This document shows, piece after piece, positions 24,272 through 33,167 of a stretch of DNA of 64,000 nucleotides. Origin of the DNA: Oscillospiraceae bacterium MB24-C1 (lineage in GTDB: Bacteria; Bacillota; Clostridia; Oscillospirales; Ruminococcaceae); NCBI GenBank assembly GCA_030913685.1, contig CP133187.1, positions 2,546,001 to 2,610,000 on the forward strand. Reading direction: 5' to 3'. The translations under genes and the position numbers were made by a program. Below the pieces are notes generated by a model, which saw only the letters and a list, made by a program, of their open reading frames with translations, ran no database searches and was not told the DNA's origin. Positions within the stretch are counted from its first letter, which is position 1. Each line of letters opens with the position of its first letter.

Positions 24272-25273
24272 TTATTTATAGCCCAAGCAGACGACTTTGC
24301 CATCCTTTACAATCAGTTCATCGTCAAAGGTGATGGTGGGATCGTACTGCACCATGTCGATATGTACCGACGAGCGGGCGGGCTGGCCATAATAATAGCC
24401 GTTGCCCATTGCGATGTGGCAGGTGCCCATGGCCTTCTTTTCTTCCTCAAAGTCGCCGTTGAACATGCAGGCCGGGTTTAAGCCGATGCCGATTTCAGCG
24501 ATGTTGTCGCTATCTTTGATTTCGGCGATCTGGCGACGAATCTCCTTGCAGATGTTGGCGTCGCCGCCGACGACCTCGACAATGCGGCCTTCTTCGATAC
24601 GCAGCTCCACGGGGGTAGAGGGCTTGCCGTAGTAGCAGATCGGTCCGTCGATGACCAACTTGCCGTGGGTAGTGCCGATGACGGGACCCAAGGAAACCTC
24701 ACCGTCTGAGAATGCCATTGCGTCGCCCGGGTTGCGCGCGATACCGCACTCGATAATCGGCTCCATCTGGTTCATTTCCATGTGAAGGTCGGTGCCGGCG
24801 GGGGTGGTGATATGCGCGTGTTTTTTACCCCGCCAGATGGCCTGGAGCTTGACGCCGTCAGCGTAGACCTTTTCATAATCGGCCAGTGCGCCGCCGCGGG
24901 TGAAGTTGTCGATGGTGCGCAGTACCACGGAAGCTTCTCTCAGGCGCTTTTCGACGATCAGCTCCTTGAGGCGGTTGTTATAGATTGCGGCGCCCGAGGC
25001 GGTGGTCATCCCGATAAACACGTCGCACGCTTCCATCGCGAGTTCCAGTGTTTTGGGGAAAGTGAGAGCCTTATCTTTGCCGCGTATCGGCATCATGCTG
25101 ATGTTATATTCGGCGCCGCATTTAAGTGCTGCGGCGGCGCAGGCGTTTGCCATGCGCATATCGGTCTGGGGGTCTATTGCGATGAGTACTTCTTCGCCGG
25201 GCTTGACCCCTAACAGGTTGCTGACCAGGTAGTCGGCTCGTTCTATGCACTCAATAATACGGTTATTTTCCAT
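24272..25273 (-). CDS. M29 aminopeptidase-like / NicX-like metalloenzyme
   Basis: A 333-residue cytoplasmic enzyme related to M29 aminopeptidases (AmpS, COG2309) and to the ring-opening dioxygenase NicX. Likely metal ligands are the glutamate of NIAEIGIGLNP, the histidine of GTCHIAMG and the H-x-D of SSVHIDMVQYDP near the C-terminus. The first half shows the family LVSNLLGVKPGEEVLI and GAEYNISMMPI segments. It is the first gene of the TAXI transporter operon, so it probably acts on the imported compound, either peptide-like or an N-heterocyclic acid. The sequence alone does not decide. AGGAGG precedes the ATG. Confidence 0.75.
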   Translation of the reverse strand: MENNRIIECIERADYLVSNLLGVKPGEEVLIAIDPQTDMRMANACAAAALKCGAEYNISMMPIRGKDKALTFPKTLELAMEACDVFIGMTTASGAAIYNNRLKELIVEKRLREASVVLRTIDNFTRGGALADYEKVYADGVKLQAIWRGKKHAHITTPAGTDLHMEMNQMEPIIECGIARNPGDAMAFSDGEVSLGPVIGTTHGKLVIDGPICYYGKPSTPVELRIEEGRIVEVVGGDANICKEIRRQIAEIKDSDNIAEIGIGLNPACMFNGDFEEEKKAMGTCHIAMGNGYYYGQPARSSVHIDMVQYDPTITFDDELIVKDGKVVCLGYK

Positions 25274-25383
25274 GACGCAAAACCTCCTGAAAATCTATTA
25301 TACTACAAAAAAGACATAAAATGGCATTTGATCATTCTGCACGACCGCGGCCGTCGGCTGTGCAGCCCGATCTATTAGTTTTT

Positions 25384-25412
25384 ATGTTAACCTCAAAAAG
25401 TATATGCGTCAA
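25384..25412 (-). promoter_or_regulatory. Promoter of the hydrolase-TAXI operon
   Basis: On the minus strand, TTGACG (25407-25412), 17 bp, TAACAT (25384-25389). It lies about 110 bp before the hydrolase start and back-to-back with the rpiR promoter, so one regulator could act on both. Confidence 0.65.
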
Positions 25413-25516
25413 TATATTTGATAATATTTGTAATTTATATCCATAATTTGTTGAATTTAATGTGCATTTTGAACTATCGATATGAAGTATATCATTCATT
25501 ATGTCCTCCAAAGGGA

Positions 25517-25545
25517 TTGCATAATGGAGCAAACGACGTTATAAT
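25517..25545 (+). promoter_or_regulatory. Promoter of the RpiR-type regulator gene
   Basis: TTGCAT (25517-25522), 17 bp, TATAAT (25540-25545). The leader is about 70 nt. Confidence 0.82.
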
Positions 25546-25619
25546 AGAAATTGGCTACTTGCATTTTACAACCAGTTTCGCCAGCATCTATATCACGATA
25601 AAGGAGATTTGAGTTTGAT

Positions 25620-26501
25620 ATGAGTACCGTTGACAATAATCTTATTGTGTCGCTCAATCCGCTTGAGCGCATCAACGCTCAGCTGCCTGATTTAAGCAAA
25701 ACACACCGCAAGGTCGCGGAATATATGCTTGAAAACTACGACAAGGCTATTTTTCTCAGCTCCTTTAAGGTGGCTCAGAAAAGCGGTGTCAGCGAGTCGA
25801 GTGTCATCCGTTTTGCCACAACACTCGGCTATTCGGGGTACGCACAATTGCAGCATGAGCTGCAAGAGATGCTTAAGCATCAAATTTCGCTGACGCAGCG
25901 CCTGACCGATATTGTTGATGCTACCGATAGCGAAAATGATATTCTTGACACCGTTGTTCAAAAAAACATCGAGGGCATTCAAAAGCTGCGTCACACCATC
26001 GACGCGGCAGCTTTTCGCGATGCAACCGAGCTCTTGGCCAAATCTGCACGGGTGTTTCTCATCGGTTCGCGAAGCTCTTACGGCATGATCCACTTTCTGG
26101 GGCTGAACCTCGGCTGGATTCGGGACGGCGTGTATATCATCAACGGCGAAAGCCACGAGTTTGACAAGCTCTCTTCGTTGACGCCGCATGACGCGGTGCT
26201 GGCAATCAGCCTGCCGCATTATTTAAAATCTACCATTCAGGCGTTACGGTATGCCCATAAGTGCAAAGCCTGTACCATTTGCATTACCGATACTGCCACG
26301 TCGCCGATTGTGCAGTATGCCACGGTACCGCTGTTGACCAATACGCAAATTCTCTCTTATTCGGACAACATTGTGCCGGAGGCCTGCTTGATTACCGCGC
26401 TGCTCAACGCGGTCGGCTCCATGAACCGCATCGACGCACAGAAGATCCTTGAAAACCGTGAAAATTTCTGGCGGGAATGTGATATTTACGGCGGGCTGTG
26501 A
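25620..26501 (+). CDS. MurR/RpiR-family transcriptional regulator
   Basis: A 293-residue regulator. The N-terminal HTH_6 domain covers about 15-90 (KVAQKSGVSESSVIRFATTLGYSGY). The C-terminal SIS sugar-phosphate-binding domain covers about 125-270 (ARVFLIGSRSSYGMIHFLGLN). Members respond to phosphorylated sugars or related metabolites. It is transcribed divergently from the hydrolase-TAXI operon, which is the natural target. The ATG is 13 bases after AAGGAG, a somewhat long spacing, but no better in-frame start exists. Confidence 0.9.
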   Translation: MSTVDNNLIVSLNPLERINAQLPDLSKTHRKVAEYMLENYDKAIFLSSFKVAQKSGVSESSVIRFATTLGYSGYAQLQHELQEMLKHQISLTQRLTDIVDATDSENDILDTVVQKNIEGIQKLRHTIDAAAFRDATELLAKSARVFLIGSRSSYGMIHFLGLNLGWIRDGVYIINGESHEFDKLSSLTPHDAVLAISLPHYLKSTIQALRYAHKCKACTICITDTATSPIVQYATVPLLTNTQILSYSDNIVPEACLITALLNAVGSMNRIDAQKILENRENFWRECDIYGGL

Positions 26502-26629
26502 TGACTTGAGCACCATGCAAAGCTTGGCTGGTGCCGCGATATCCCTCAGTTTTTAGTATATTACGGATGACAGCGAAGCATGTTGATTTAGAGATTGCCG
26601 TGATAAAAATTTACTTTTTGGACAAAATC

Positions 26630-26662
26630 GGGGCGCCGTGCCAAATGCACAGCGCCCCTAAT
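26630..26662. terminator. Terminator after the rpiR-type gene
   Basis: GGGGCGC and GCGCCCC stem with A- and T-rich flanks on both sides, between two convergent genes. Confidence 0.78.
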
Positions 26663-26682
26663 TTTATTATTTAAAGCATTGT

Positions 26683-26712
26683 AATGCAGGATATTAAATC
26701 ATATCCTGCATT
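26683..26712. repeat. Perfect 12-bp inverted repeat
   Basis: AATGCAGGATAT and ATATCCTGCATT are separated by six bases, between the terminator and the end of the deacylase gene. No T-run follows on either strand; it may aid termination or be a protein site. Confidence 0.5.
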
Positions 26713-26755
26713 AAATCGTGCCGCCACTTATGTTTTATCAGTGGATATGCGTCTG

Positions 26756-27289
26756 CTAAAGCGTTACAATAACCGGCTTGTGTGAGACGGCGGGCAAGAA
26801 TTTTTCGACCACATCGGCGGTTTTAAGCTTGATGCTGCTGGTGTTCTGACAGGGATGGCAGCCGATGAATTCGCTGTCGAGCACGTCCTTGTCAATCAAA
26901 AGCTGCACATGGTTTTGAGTGTCATTCATCAGGCCCATGATGCTCACGCTTCCGGGTGAAACACCGAGAAACTGCGCCATAAAATCCTCATTTGCGAAGC
27001 TTAGACGCGCCACACCGAGCTGCGCGGAAAGATCTTTCGTCTTAAAGGGCTTGTCGCCAGGCATCATCAACAGGTAGAACACGGTCTGTTGACGGTTGCA
27101 CAAAAAAAGGTTTTTGCAGATGAGTACGTCGAGCGCGGCATCGATCACGCTGCAAACCGCCATGGTGGTGGCGGGTTCGTGGTCGGTGCGTTGATATGCA
27201 ATGTCAAGCTTGTCCAGCAGGTCATAAGTTTCAAGCTCACGCTTGAGGCGCCCTTCGCAGTTCTCAGGGCGACCGGAGTAAATTTGCAT
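26756..27289 (-). CDS. ProX/YbaK-type aminoacyl-tRNA deacylase
   Basis: A 177-residue free-standing editing-domain protein, related to the prolyl-tRNA synthetase insertion domain. It hydrolyses mischarged tRNA such as Ala-tRNA(Pro). The core runs from DIAYQRTDHEPATTM to the C-terminal family block GCHPCQNTSSIKLKTADVVEKF; the lysine in KPFKTKDLSAQLG is the conserved editing lysine region. An ATG exists three codons upstream, but TAAGGA abuts it; the second ATG (27289) has nine-base spacing. The gene is isolated between the RpiR and GntR genes. Confidence 0.88.
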   Translation of the reverse strand: MQIYSGRPENCEGRLKRELETYDLLDKLDIAYQRTDHEPATTMAVCSVIDAALDVLICKNLFLCNRQQTVFYLLMMPGDKPFKTKDLSAQLGVARLSFANEDFMAQFLGVSPGSVSIMGLMNDTQNHVQLLIDKDVLDSEFIGCHPCQNTSSIKLKTADVVEKFLPAVSHKPVIVTL

Positions 27290-27298
27290 CTCAATCAT

Positions 27299-27611
27299 TC
27301 CTTAGCGTCATTTAGTGGTTGTTTTTATAAATTGTAGCATGTTTTTTTCAGCAGAGCAAATGGCCTCTTTTCATGGCGCTAGCCCTGTGCCAGAGAAATT
27401 TTTGCTGGGCAGACGCTTGGACAATGGTTGCCGCGCGCCATTAAAAAGCATTCAAGCAAGGTCTCTGACACTGCAAACTATCCGGCAAAGAGACGCGTAA
27501 GTATGTTTTATATAGAAATCGCTTGCAATATGTACAAAACTTATTTTGCCTCTTTGTATACCTCTATGAAAGTTACGCGGAAAAGAATTCCACAATTGAC
27601 TGCCGACACAC
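27299..27611. other. Divergent intergenic region, no gene seen
   Basis: The first 300 bases upstream of the GntR gene contain no credible gene. AT-rich segments from about 27500 onward probably hold the gntR promoter, but I cannot fix its boxes. A nine-base word GTACAAAAC (27532-27540) recurs at 30078-30086. Confidence 0.4.
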
Positions 27612-27663
27612 TTAGGTTTACTATAAGAAACATAAGGTTTATAACATACGAAAATAAACCTAA
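27612..27663. promoter_or_regulatory. Inverted repeats before the GntR gene, likely autoregulatory operator
   Basis: TTAGGTTTA (27612-27620) and TAAACCTAA (27655-27663) are perfect complements. A third copy, AAGGTTTATAA, lies between them. They sit directly upstream of the gntR ribosome site, where a repressor would control its own operon. Confidence 0.5.
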
Positions 27664-27683
27664 AATTTTAGTGAGGTAAAGCG

Positions 27684-28373
27684 ATGGCGATGAAAAATGA
27701 TATCCCTGTTTCGCTGGTGGATGTCGCTTATCGGCGAATTCGTGAGGATTTAGCGAAGGGTTATCTGACACCGGGCGAAAAACTCAATGTCCGCGTTCTG
27801 ACCGAACGTTACGAGGTTAGCGACACGCCGGTTAAGCAGGCGCTTAACAGATTGATGGTGGAGGGCGTGGTCGAAAGCATTCCGCGCAAGGGAATGAAGG
27901 TCAAACGCATCACCTGGGCAGAAATTGAAGAGATTTTGGAATTTCGCATAATGATGGAGCGTTTCTACGCCCCGAAGGTCATCACATTGCTTCCTAACGA
28001 TGTGCAGCTGCAAAAAGCATTTGATGCGAACCTAACCGAAAACCTGCGGCTGGCGCAAAGCTACAACACGGTGGATGAACATTTGGCTGTTTACCGGCTG
28101 GACCAGCAGTTTCACCGGATGTATCTGGTGTGCGGTGGCAGCCGAAAGGCGTTGCAGGTGTTTGATAACCTCAATTCCCATGCCTATGCCACCTATCTTT
28201 TTGACCGCCAGCCTAAAGAGAAAACCATCAGCGGTGTCGAAGAACACCGTGCTGTCTACGAGGCTATTCTGGCAGGCAACCTTGAGCGTCTTTTAGAACT
28301 TTTGGATCTGCACAATAAAAATGCGCGCGATATTCTCTATCTGACACTAAAAATTAACAATCGTATTGTTTGA
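27684..28373 (+). CDS. GntR-family regulator, FCD/FadR subfamily
   Basis: A 229-residue repressor or activator. A winged HTH occupies residues 10-75 (LNVRVLTERYEVSDTPVKQALNRLMVEGVVESI). The C-terminal FCD domain (about 85-220) binds a metal and a small carboxylate: likely ligands are in RLDQQFHRMYL and VEEHRAVYEAIL. FCD regulators commonly sense sugar acids such as gluconate or glucuronate. It sits 21 bp upstream of the kinase gene and opens the sugar-acid cluster, so it is the likely local regulator. AGTGAGG precedes the ATG. Confidence 0.92.
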   Translation: MAMKNDIPVSLVDVAYRRIREDLAKGYLTPGEKLNVRVLTERYEVSDTPVKQALNRLMVEGVVESIPRKGMKVKRITWAEIEEILEFRIMMERFYAPKVITLLPNDVQLQKAFDANLTENLRLAQSYNTVDEHLAVYRLDQQFHRMYLVCGGSRKALQVFDNLNSHAYATYLFDRQPKEKTISGVEEHRAVYEAILAGNLERLLELLDLHNKNARDILYLTLKINNRIV

Positions 28374-28394
28374 CGAATAGAAGGTGATACCACT

Positions 28395-29813
28395 ATGAAG
28401 GTTCTCGTGCTAGAGGCTAGTACTTCCTCCGCGAAAGCCATGCTGTTTGATAGCGAGCAAGGTATTCTTGCACTCAAATCTGAAAATTATCCGCCCAAGG
28501 TGGGCGACAGCACCGTTCAAAATACCGAAGGCGTGTTTTACGAAATGATGAAAACAGGCGCTGAGGTGGCCAAAGATCAAAAAGTGGACGCCGTTGCCCT
28601 TTCGGGCATCTGGCACGGGTTGACGGTGTGCGACCAAAAGATGCAGCCGCTCACCCCAACCTATACCTGGGCCTATCTGGGCGCTGCCCCTACGGTGAAC
28701 GCGCTGCGACGCGACAACGCTTATGTCAACAGCTATTATCAAAAAACCGGCTGCATGGTGCATTCCATCTATCCGATGTTTCGGCTGATGCAGCTTAAAA
28801 CCGAAGGCTTGGCGCTTTCAGATCGCTTTGTCATGGGGCAGGGGGAATATAATTTCTACCGGCTGACCGACGGATTTTATTCAACGCCCAGCCTGATGTC
28901 GGGCTTTGGCGCGCTCGATACCCACAATCGCGATTATGACGGCGCGTTGCTTTCAGAAATGGGCATTACCCGAAGTCAGTTGCCAGAGCTTTCGGAATAT
29001 TGGCAGACGCGGCCACTAAACAAAGCTTCCGCTGCGCTGCTCGGGGTGGCGCAGGGCATTCCGGTGTTGCCGCCCTTTCCGGACGGGGCGCTCAACCAGA
29101 TCGGTTCGGGCGCGATGGCCGAAGGGGAGATGACCCTGTCAGTGGGCACAAGCGGTGCGCTGCGCATGGTGACGGCAAGGCCCGTTATTCCCGATTCACC
29201 CAGCACATGGTGCTATATGTCGCCAACCGGCTGGCTGTCGGGCGCGGCGACACAGGGCGCCTGCAACTGCGTAGACTGGATGAAAAACAAGCTGTTTGAC
29301 AGCCGCTATTCCTACAGCGAGCTGGAGGAAAAGGCGGTTGATATCAAGAACCTGCCGGTGTTTCTGCCGTTTTTGTTCGGGGAGCGCTGTCCCGGCTGGC
29401 AGGATGAGCGTCTGGGTGGATTTCACGGCGTCAAGGCGGCTCACGGCCGCGAAGAGCTGTTTATCGCGACGCTCGAAGGGGTTCTGATGAATCTGCGACA
29501 CTGCAGCGATGTTTTGACCAAAATAACTGGTCAGCCTAAAAATATCCACGTGTCAGGCGGCATTCTCAGATCGCAGGTCTGGCTGCAAATGCTGGCCGAC
29601 ATCTTTGGTCAGACCCTTTCCTGTACCGACGCTGAGCAGGCTTCACTTCTGGGTGGCGCGGCGCTAGCGATGGTGAGTCTGAAGCAGACCGACGATTTCA
29701 ACATTATGGCTGACTATTTTAAGCAGCAGTATGTTTATCCCCGTGCGGAATTTAAATCGCTTTATGATGGGAGGTATGCGCGCTATCTGGAATGTTACAG
29801 CCGCTGCGATTAA
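28395..29813 (+). CDS. gntK: FGGY carbohydrate kinase, probable gluconokinase
   Basis: A 472-residue ATP-dependent sugar kinase. The N-terminal phosphate region MKVLVLEASTSSAKAMLFD and the FGGY C-terminal block IHVSGGILRSQVWLQMLADIFG are clear, and MTLSVGTSGALRMV is the central phosphate loop. Similarity in length and context points to a GntK-type gluconate kinase giving 6-phosphogluconate, the substrate of the Gnd encoded 8 kb downstream. Other FGGY substrates (idonate, other hexonates, xylulose) are possible. Co-transcribed with the GntR regulator. Confidence 0.82.
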   Translation: MKVLVLEASTSSAKAMLFDSEQGILALKSENYPPKVGDSTVQNTEGVFYEMMKTGAEVAKDQKVDAVALSGIWHGLTVCDQKMQPLTPTYTWAYLGAAPTVNALRRDNAYVNSYYQKTGCMVHSIYPMFRLMQLKTEGLALSDRFVMGQGEYNFYRLTDGFYSTPSLMSGFGALDTHNRDYDGALLSEMGITRSQLPELSEYWQTRPLNKASAALLGVAQGIPVLPPFPDGALNQIGSGAMAEGEMTLSVGTSGALRMVTARPVIPDSPSTWCYMSPTGWLSGAATQGACNCVDWMKNKLFDSRYSYSELEEKAVDIKNLPVFLPFLFGERCPGWQDERLGGFHGVKAAHGREELFIATLEGVLMNLRHCSDVLTKITGQPKNIHVSGGILRSQVWLQMLADIFGQTLSCTDAEQASLLGGAALAMVSLKQTDDFNIMADYFKQQYVYPRAEFKSLYDGRYARYLECYSRCD

Positions 29814-30070
29814 GACAACTGTGTATGCAGAATTCCACTGAAAAATAGACATCTTTGCGGCAGGTTTTCCGCCTTGGCATTGTCCCCCGTCGTCCGCGAC
29901 ATCTGCGCTACGTCTCGTTTTTGCCGGACGAAAAATCGGCCTGCCAATCTATTAAGCTTTTTAATCAAATATCAGCATAAACCCCCATGCGCACGGTTGC
30001 GCTTGCCTTTTAATGCCGTACTTAAAGATCTTGGGCGCGTGCGGCCGGTCCGACGCGTCACCTTTGAAAA
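29814..30070. other. Gap between kinase and transporter genes, no gene seen
   Basis: No credible coding frame. The stretch may contain a separate promoter for the transporter operon, but I cannot define its boxes. Confidence 0.4.
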
Positions 30071-30084
30071 TTTGTTAGTACAAA
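30071..30084. promoter_or_regulatory. Inverted repeat, candidate GntR operator before dctQ
   Basis: TTTGT and ACAAA flank TAGT, giving TTGT-N4-ACAA, close to the general GntR/FadR pattern TnGTn(3)ACnA. It lies 32 bp before the dctQ start. Confidence 0.42.
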
Positions 30085-30115
30085 ACAAAGATGGGACAGA
30101 GAGGAAGGAACGATT

Positions 30116-30643
30116 TTGGATAAGAAAAAGGGCATATTCCATCGTATTAACTGGGCCATAGACAGATTTTTGGCGGTGCTGTCCGCTATCTGCCTCGGTG
30201 TGTTGACCTGTGTTGTATTTTACAGCGTGCTCAGTCGCTATCTGCTCAACTCGTCAATTGCATGGGCAGAGGAGCTTTCAACCTTTTTGCTGATCTGGGT
30301 GGTTTTTACATCCACCATTGTGGTGTACAACCGCAGCGAGCATCTCGGGCTTGATTTTCTCGTTTCTGCCGTACCAAAGCCAGCCTCGTTTTTAATGACG
30401 ATTCTTGCGCATATCGGCATTCTGGTCTGCGGCGCATTCCTGCTGTTAGGCGGTTGGGAAATGATGCGCGAGGGCATGGACACCCTGTCACCGGCGCTGC
30501 GCATCCGCTATGGCTATGTCTACACCGTTCTCCCACTGTCAGGCACGTTGCTGGTGATCGGAACGCTGGCAAAGCTGTGGATGATTGCTAAGGCGTATTT
30601 TAAAGATCACACCACGCTTCTGCACATCAAATTTTTTGACTGA
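30116..30643 (+). CDS. dctQ: TRAP transporter small permease DctQ
   Basis: A 175-residue membrane protein with four hydrophobic helices and the family block ELSTFLLIWVVFTSTIVVYNRSEHLGLD. It pairs with DctM in a DctPQM tripartite sodium-driven importer. The TTG start follows GGAAGGA. It is 14 bp upstream of dctM. Confidence 0.92.
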   Translation: MDKKKGIFHRINWAIDRFLAVLSAICLGVLTCVVFYSVLSRYLLNSSIAWAEELSTFLLIWVVFTSTIVVYNRSEHLGLDFLVSAVPKPASFLMTILAHIGILVCGAFLLLGGWEMMREGMDTLSPALRIRYGYVYTVLPLSGTLLVIGTLAKLWMIAKAYFKDHTTLLHIKFFD

Positions 30644-30657
30644 GGGGGAGAGAAGAC

Positions 30658-31938
30658 ATGATTTTATTCGCGTTTTTGGCGGGCCTGTTCACCTTTTTGC
30701 TTTTTAATGTGCCGGTTGCCTTCGCGCTGCTGCTAACCGGTATTCTGCTCATGGGGCTTATGGGTGACTTTTCTCCCTTCGTTATCGTGCAGAGCATGGT
30801 CCGCGGCATCGGTAGCTTCTCGTTGCTGGCAATTCCGTTCTTTGTCATGGCGGGCGAGATCATGAATAAGGGCGGCATTTCGCGCCGCATCGTCAACTTT
30901 GCCAAAGCGATCATCGGACATATCACCGGCGGTTTGGGCTACTGCACCGTGTTGGCCAGCATGATTTTTGCGGGTATCAGCGGTTCGGCCATCGCCGACA
31001 CCACCGCCATCGGCTCCATTCTGCTGCCGATTATGGAGCGCGACGGCTACGACGTCAAATCCTCCACCGCGCTGGTCTGTACCGCGGGCTGCATCGGCCC
31101 GGTTATTCCACCCTCCATCCCGATGATTTTGTTCGGCGTCACCACTGGCGTTTCGGTCGTCAAGCTGTTTTTGGGCGGCATCATCCCCGGTGTTCTCATC
31201 GGCGTCGGCTTAATGATCGTCTGGTACTTCCACGCTAAAAAACACGGCTATCGCTCCGACGAAAATTTCTCGTGGCAGCGGGTGTTCGTTACTCTGAAAG
31301 ACGCCTTTTGGGCGGTACTGCTGCCGATCATCATCTTAGGCGGCATCGTCTCCGGCATTGTCACCCCGACCGAGTCGGCCGTTGTCGCCGTCGCTTACGC
31401 GTTGTTCGTCACCAAGTTCATCTACAAAGAACTGGTTATCACCCGCGACATCCCCGAAATTTTGATGTACACCGCCAAGCAGTGCGGCGTGGTGCTCACC
31501 GTTTGCGGTAGCGCCATGGCGGCGGGTTATTACATAACAACTGCGCAGGTGCCGCAGCTTCTGGCGAACGCCCTGCTTTCGGTTTCGGATAATATTTATG
31601 TCATCATGCTGCTTATCAACCTTCTTCTTCTGCTGATTGGTTGCGTTATGGATCTAACCCCCGCCATCCTCATCATGGCGCCCATCATGTTCCCGGTTGC
31701 CATGCGTCTGGGCTTAAACCCCATCTATTTCGGCGTTATCATGTGTACCAACCTTTGCATCGGTCTGGTGACACCGCCGGTTGGCACGGTACTTTATGTC
31801 GGCTGTGGTCTTTCGCGCCTGAAGATTGCCGACCTGATCAAGCCACTAATACCGTTTATTGCGGTCATGTTTATCACGCTACTGGTTTGCACCTACATCT
31901 CTCCGCTTATTACCTTTATTCCGTCACTTGTTAGTTGA
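30658..31938 (+). CDS. dctM: TRAP transporter large permease DctM
   Basis: A 426-residue protein with about 12 hydrophobic segments that forms the translocation channel. Conserved features include IFAGISGSAIADTTAIGSILLP near residue 105, GCIGPVIPPSIPMILFG near 145, and the C-terminal NLCIGLVTPPVGTVLYV. AGGGGGAGAG precedes the ATG. With DctQ and DctP it should import a sugar acid used by the downstream enzymes. Confidence 0.95.
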   Translation: MILFAFLAGLFTFLLFNVPVAFALLLTGILLMGLMGDFSPFVIVQSMVRGIGSFSLLAIPFFVMAGEIMNKGGISRRIVNFAKAIIGHITGGLGYCTVLASMIFAGISGSAIADTTAIGSILLPIMERDGYDVKSSTALVCTAGCIGPVIPPSIPMILFGVTTGVSVVKLFLGGIIPGVLIGVGLMIVWYFHAKKHGYRSDENFSWQRVFVTLKDAFWAVLLPIIILGGIVSGIVTPTESAVVAVAYALFVTKFIYKELVITRDIPEILMYTAKQCGVVLTVCGSAMAAGYYITTAQVPQLLANALLSVSDNIYVIMLLINLLLLLIGCVMDLTPAILIMAPIMFPVAMRLGLNPIYFGVIMCTNLCIGLVTPPVGTVLYVGCGLSRLKIADLIKPLIPFIAVMFITLLVCTYISPLITFIPSLVS

Positions 31939-32096
31939 GCTAATGCCGTTGTGACGGCTGTTGTGACAGGATGCGGTTAGGGCTTGTGCTGTCCGCTTAA
32001 AATTGCAGCCGCCACGCCAAACAGGATTTATTACCGGTTCTTTAAAGAGGGAGGGCCGGTTGTAAATAATGAAAATAATGAAAGAGGGAAAAAGTA

Positions 32097-33167
32097 ATGT
32101 CAAAGCGTGTAATATCCATGGTTTTCGCCGTTGCATTTGTTCTGATGTCCCTTGCGGGCTGCGGAATCGAGCAAAGCTCGGTTGCCCCCGCCCCGGCATC
32201 CTCCGCTGCGCCAGCGGCATCCTCGGCTGCACCCGCAGCCAAGGACGCACAGGTCTTGAAGATTAGCTTCGGTTCTTCCGACAATCACCCGATAACCGCT
32301 TACCTCAAACTGTTCGAGCAGGAGTTTGAAGCAGCGACCGAGGGCCGTTACGACGTACAGATTTATACCAGCGCAACGCTGGGCGACGACCTGAAGGCCA
32401 CAGAGGCGGTTAAGGCCGGCCAGCTTGACGCCGTTGTCACCACCGCCGCGCCGGTAACCGGCATTATCCCAGAGCTTTTCATCTTTGATTTGCCCTTCCT
32501 GTTTAAGGGCACCGAAGAGGCTGACAAGGTTTTGCTCGACACCGAATTTTCTGAGTGGCTCGATGCCAAAATGTACGACAAGAACATCTTAAACCTCGCG
32601 TGGCTTGAAAACGGCTTCCGTATGCTGACCACCAGCAACACCGAGGTACATAGCCCCGCTGACGTCGAGGGCTTAAAGATCAGAACGATGGAAAACCAGA
32701 TGCATCTGGCTGCATGGAAGGCGCTGGGCGCAAACCCCACCCCCATGCCTTTCTCTGAGGTGTTCACCGCTCTGCAACAGCATGTTATCGACGGTCAGGA
32801 AAATCCCATTCCCACCATCTATGACGCCAAGTTCCAGGAAGTTCAGAACTACGTTGCGCTGACCGGCCACGTCTACTCCCCCTATGTGTTCCTGTGGAGC
32901 AAGAAGCTGGCCGACAAGATGCCCGCCGAGGACGTGGTGCTGCTTGAAAAGTGCGCCAAAGATCTGCGCCTGAAGTCCCGCGAGCTGACCCGTGAGGCCG
33001 CTGCCAAGAACCTCGAAGCCATGAAGGCTGAGAAGATCAACGTCATCGAGCTGACCGACGAAGAGAAGCAGGCGTTTAAAGATGCCGTGCAGCCCGTTTG
33101 GGAGCAGTTCACCCCCACCATTACGCAGGAAGCGATCGACAAGTTCAACGCTGAGCTGGCTAAGTAA
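32097..33167 (+). CDS. dctP: TRAP solute-binding lipoprotein DctP
   Basis: A 356-residue receptor. The signal peptide has a lipobox (LMSLAGCGIE), then an Ala/Ser/Pro linker. The DctP family block KIRTMENQMHLAAWKALGANPTPM contains the conserved arginine (about residue 200) that binds the carboxylate of the ligand. GQENPIPTIYDAKFQEVQ is also typical. By context the ligand is probably an aldonate or ketoaldonate. GAGGG lies upstream of the ATG. The dctQMP order is the usual one apart from the receptor being last. Confidence 0.95.
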   Translation: MSKRVISMVFAVAFVLMSLAGCGIEQSSVAPAPASSAAPAASSAAPAAKDAQVLKISFGSSDNHPITAYLKLFEQEFEAATEGRYDVQIYTSATLGDDLKATEAVKAGQLDAVVTTAAPVTGIIPELFIFDLPFLFKGTEEADKVLLDTEFSEWLDAKMYDKNILNLAWLENGFRMLTTSNTEVHSPADVEGLKIRTMENQMHLAAWKALGANPTPMPFSEVFTALQQHVIDGQENPIPTIYDAKFQEVQNYVALTGHVYSPYVFLWSKKLADKMPAEDVVLLEKCAKDLRLKSRELTREAAAKNLEAMKAEKINVIELTDEEKQAFKDAVQPVWEQFTPTITQEAIDKFNAELAK

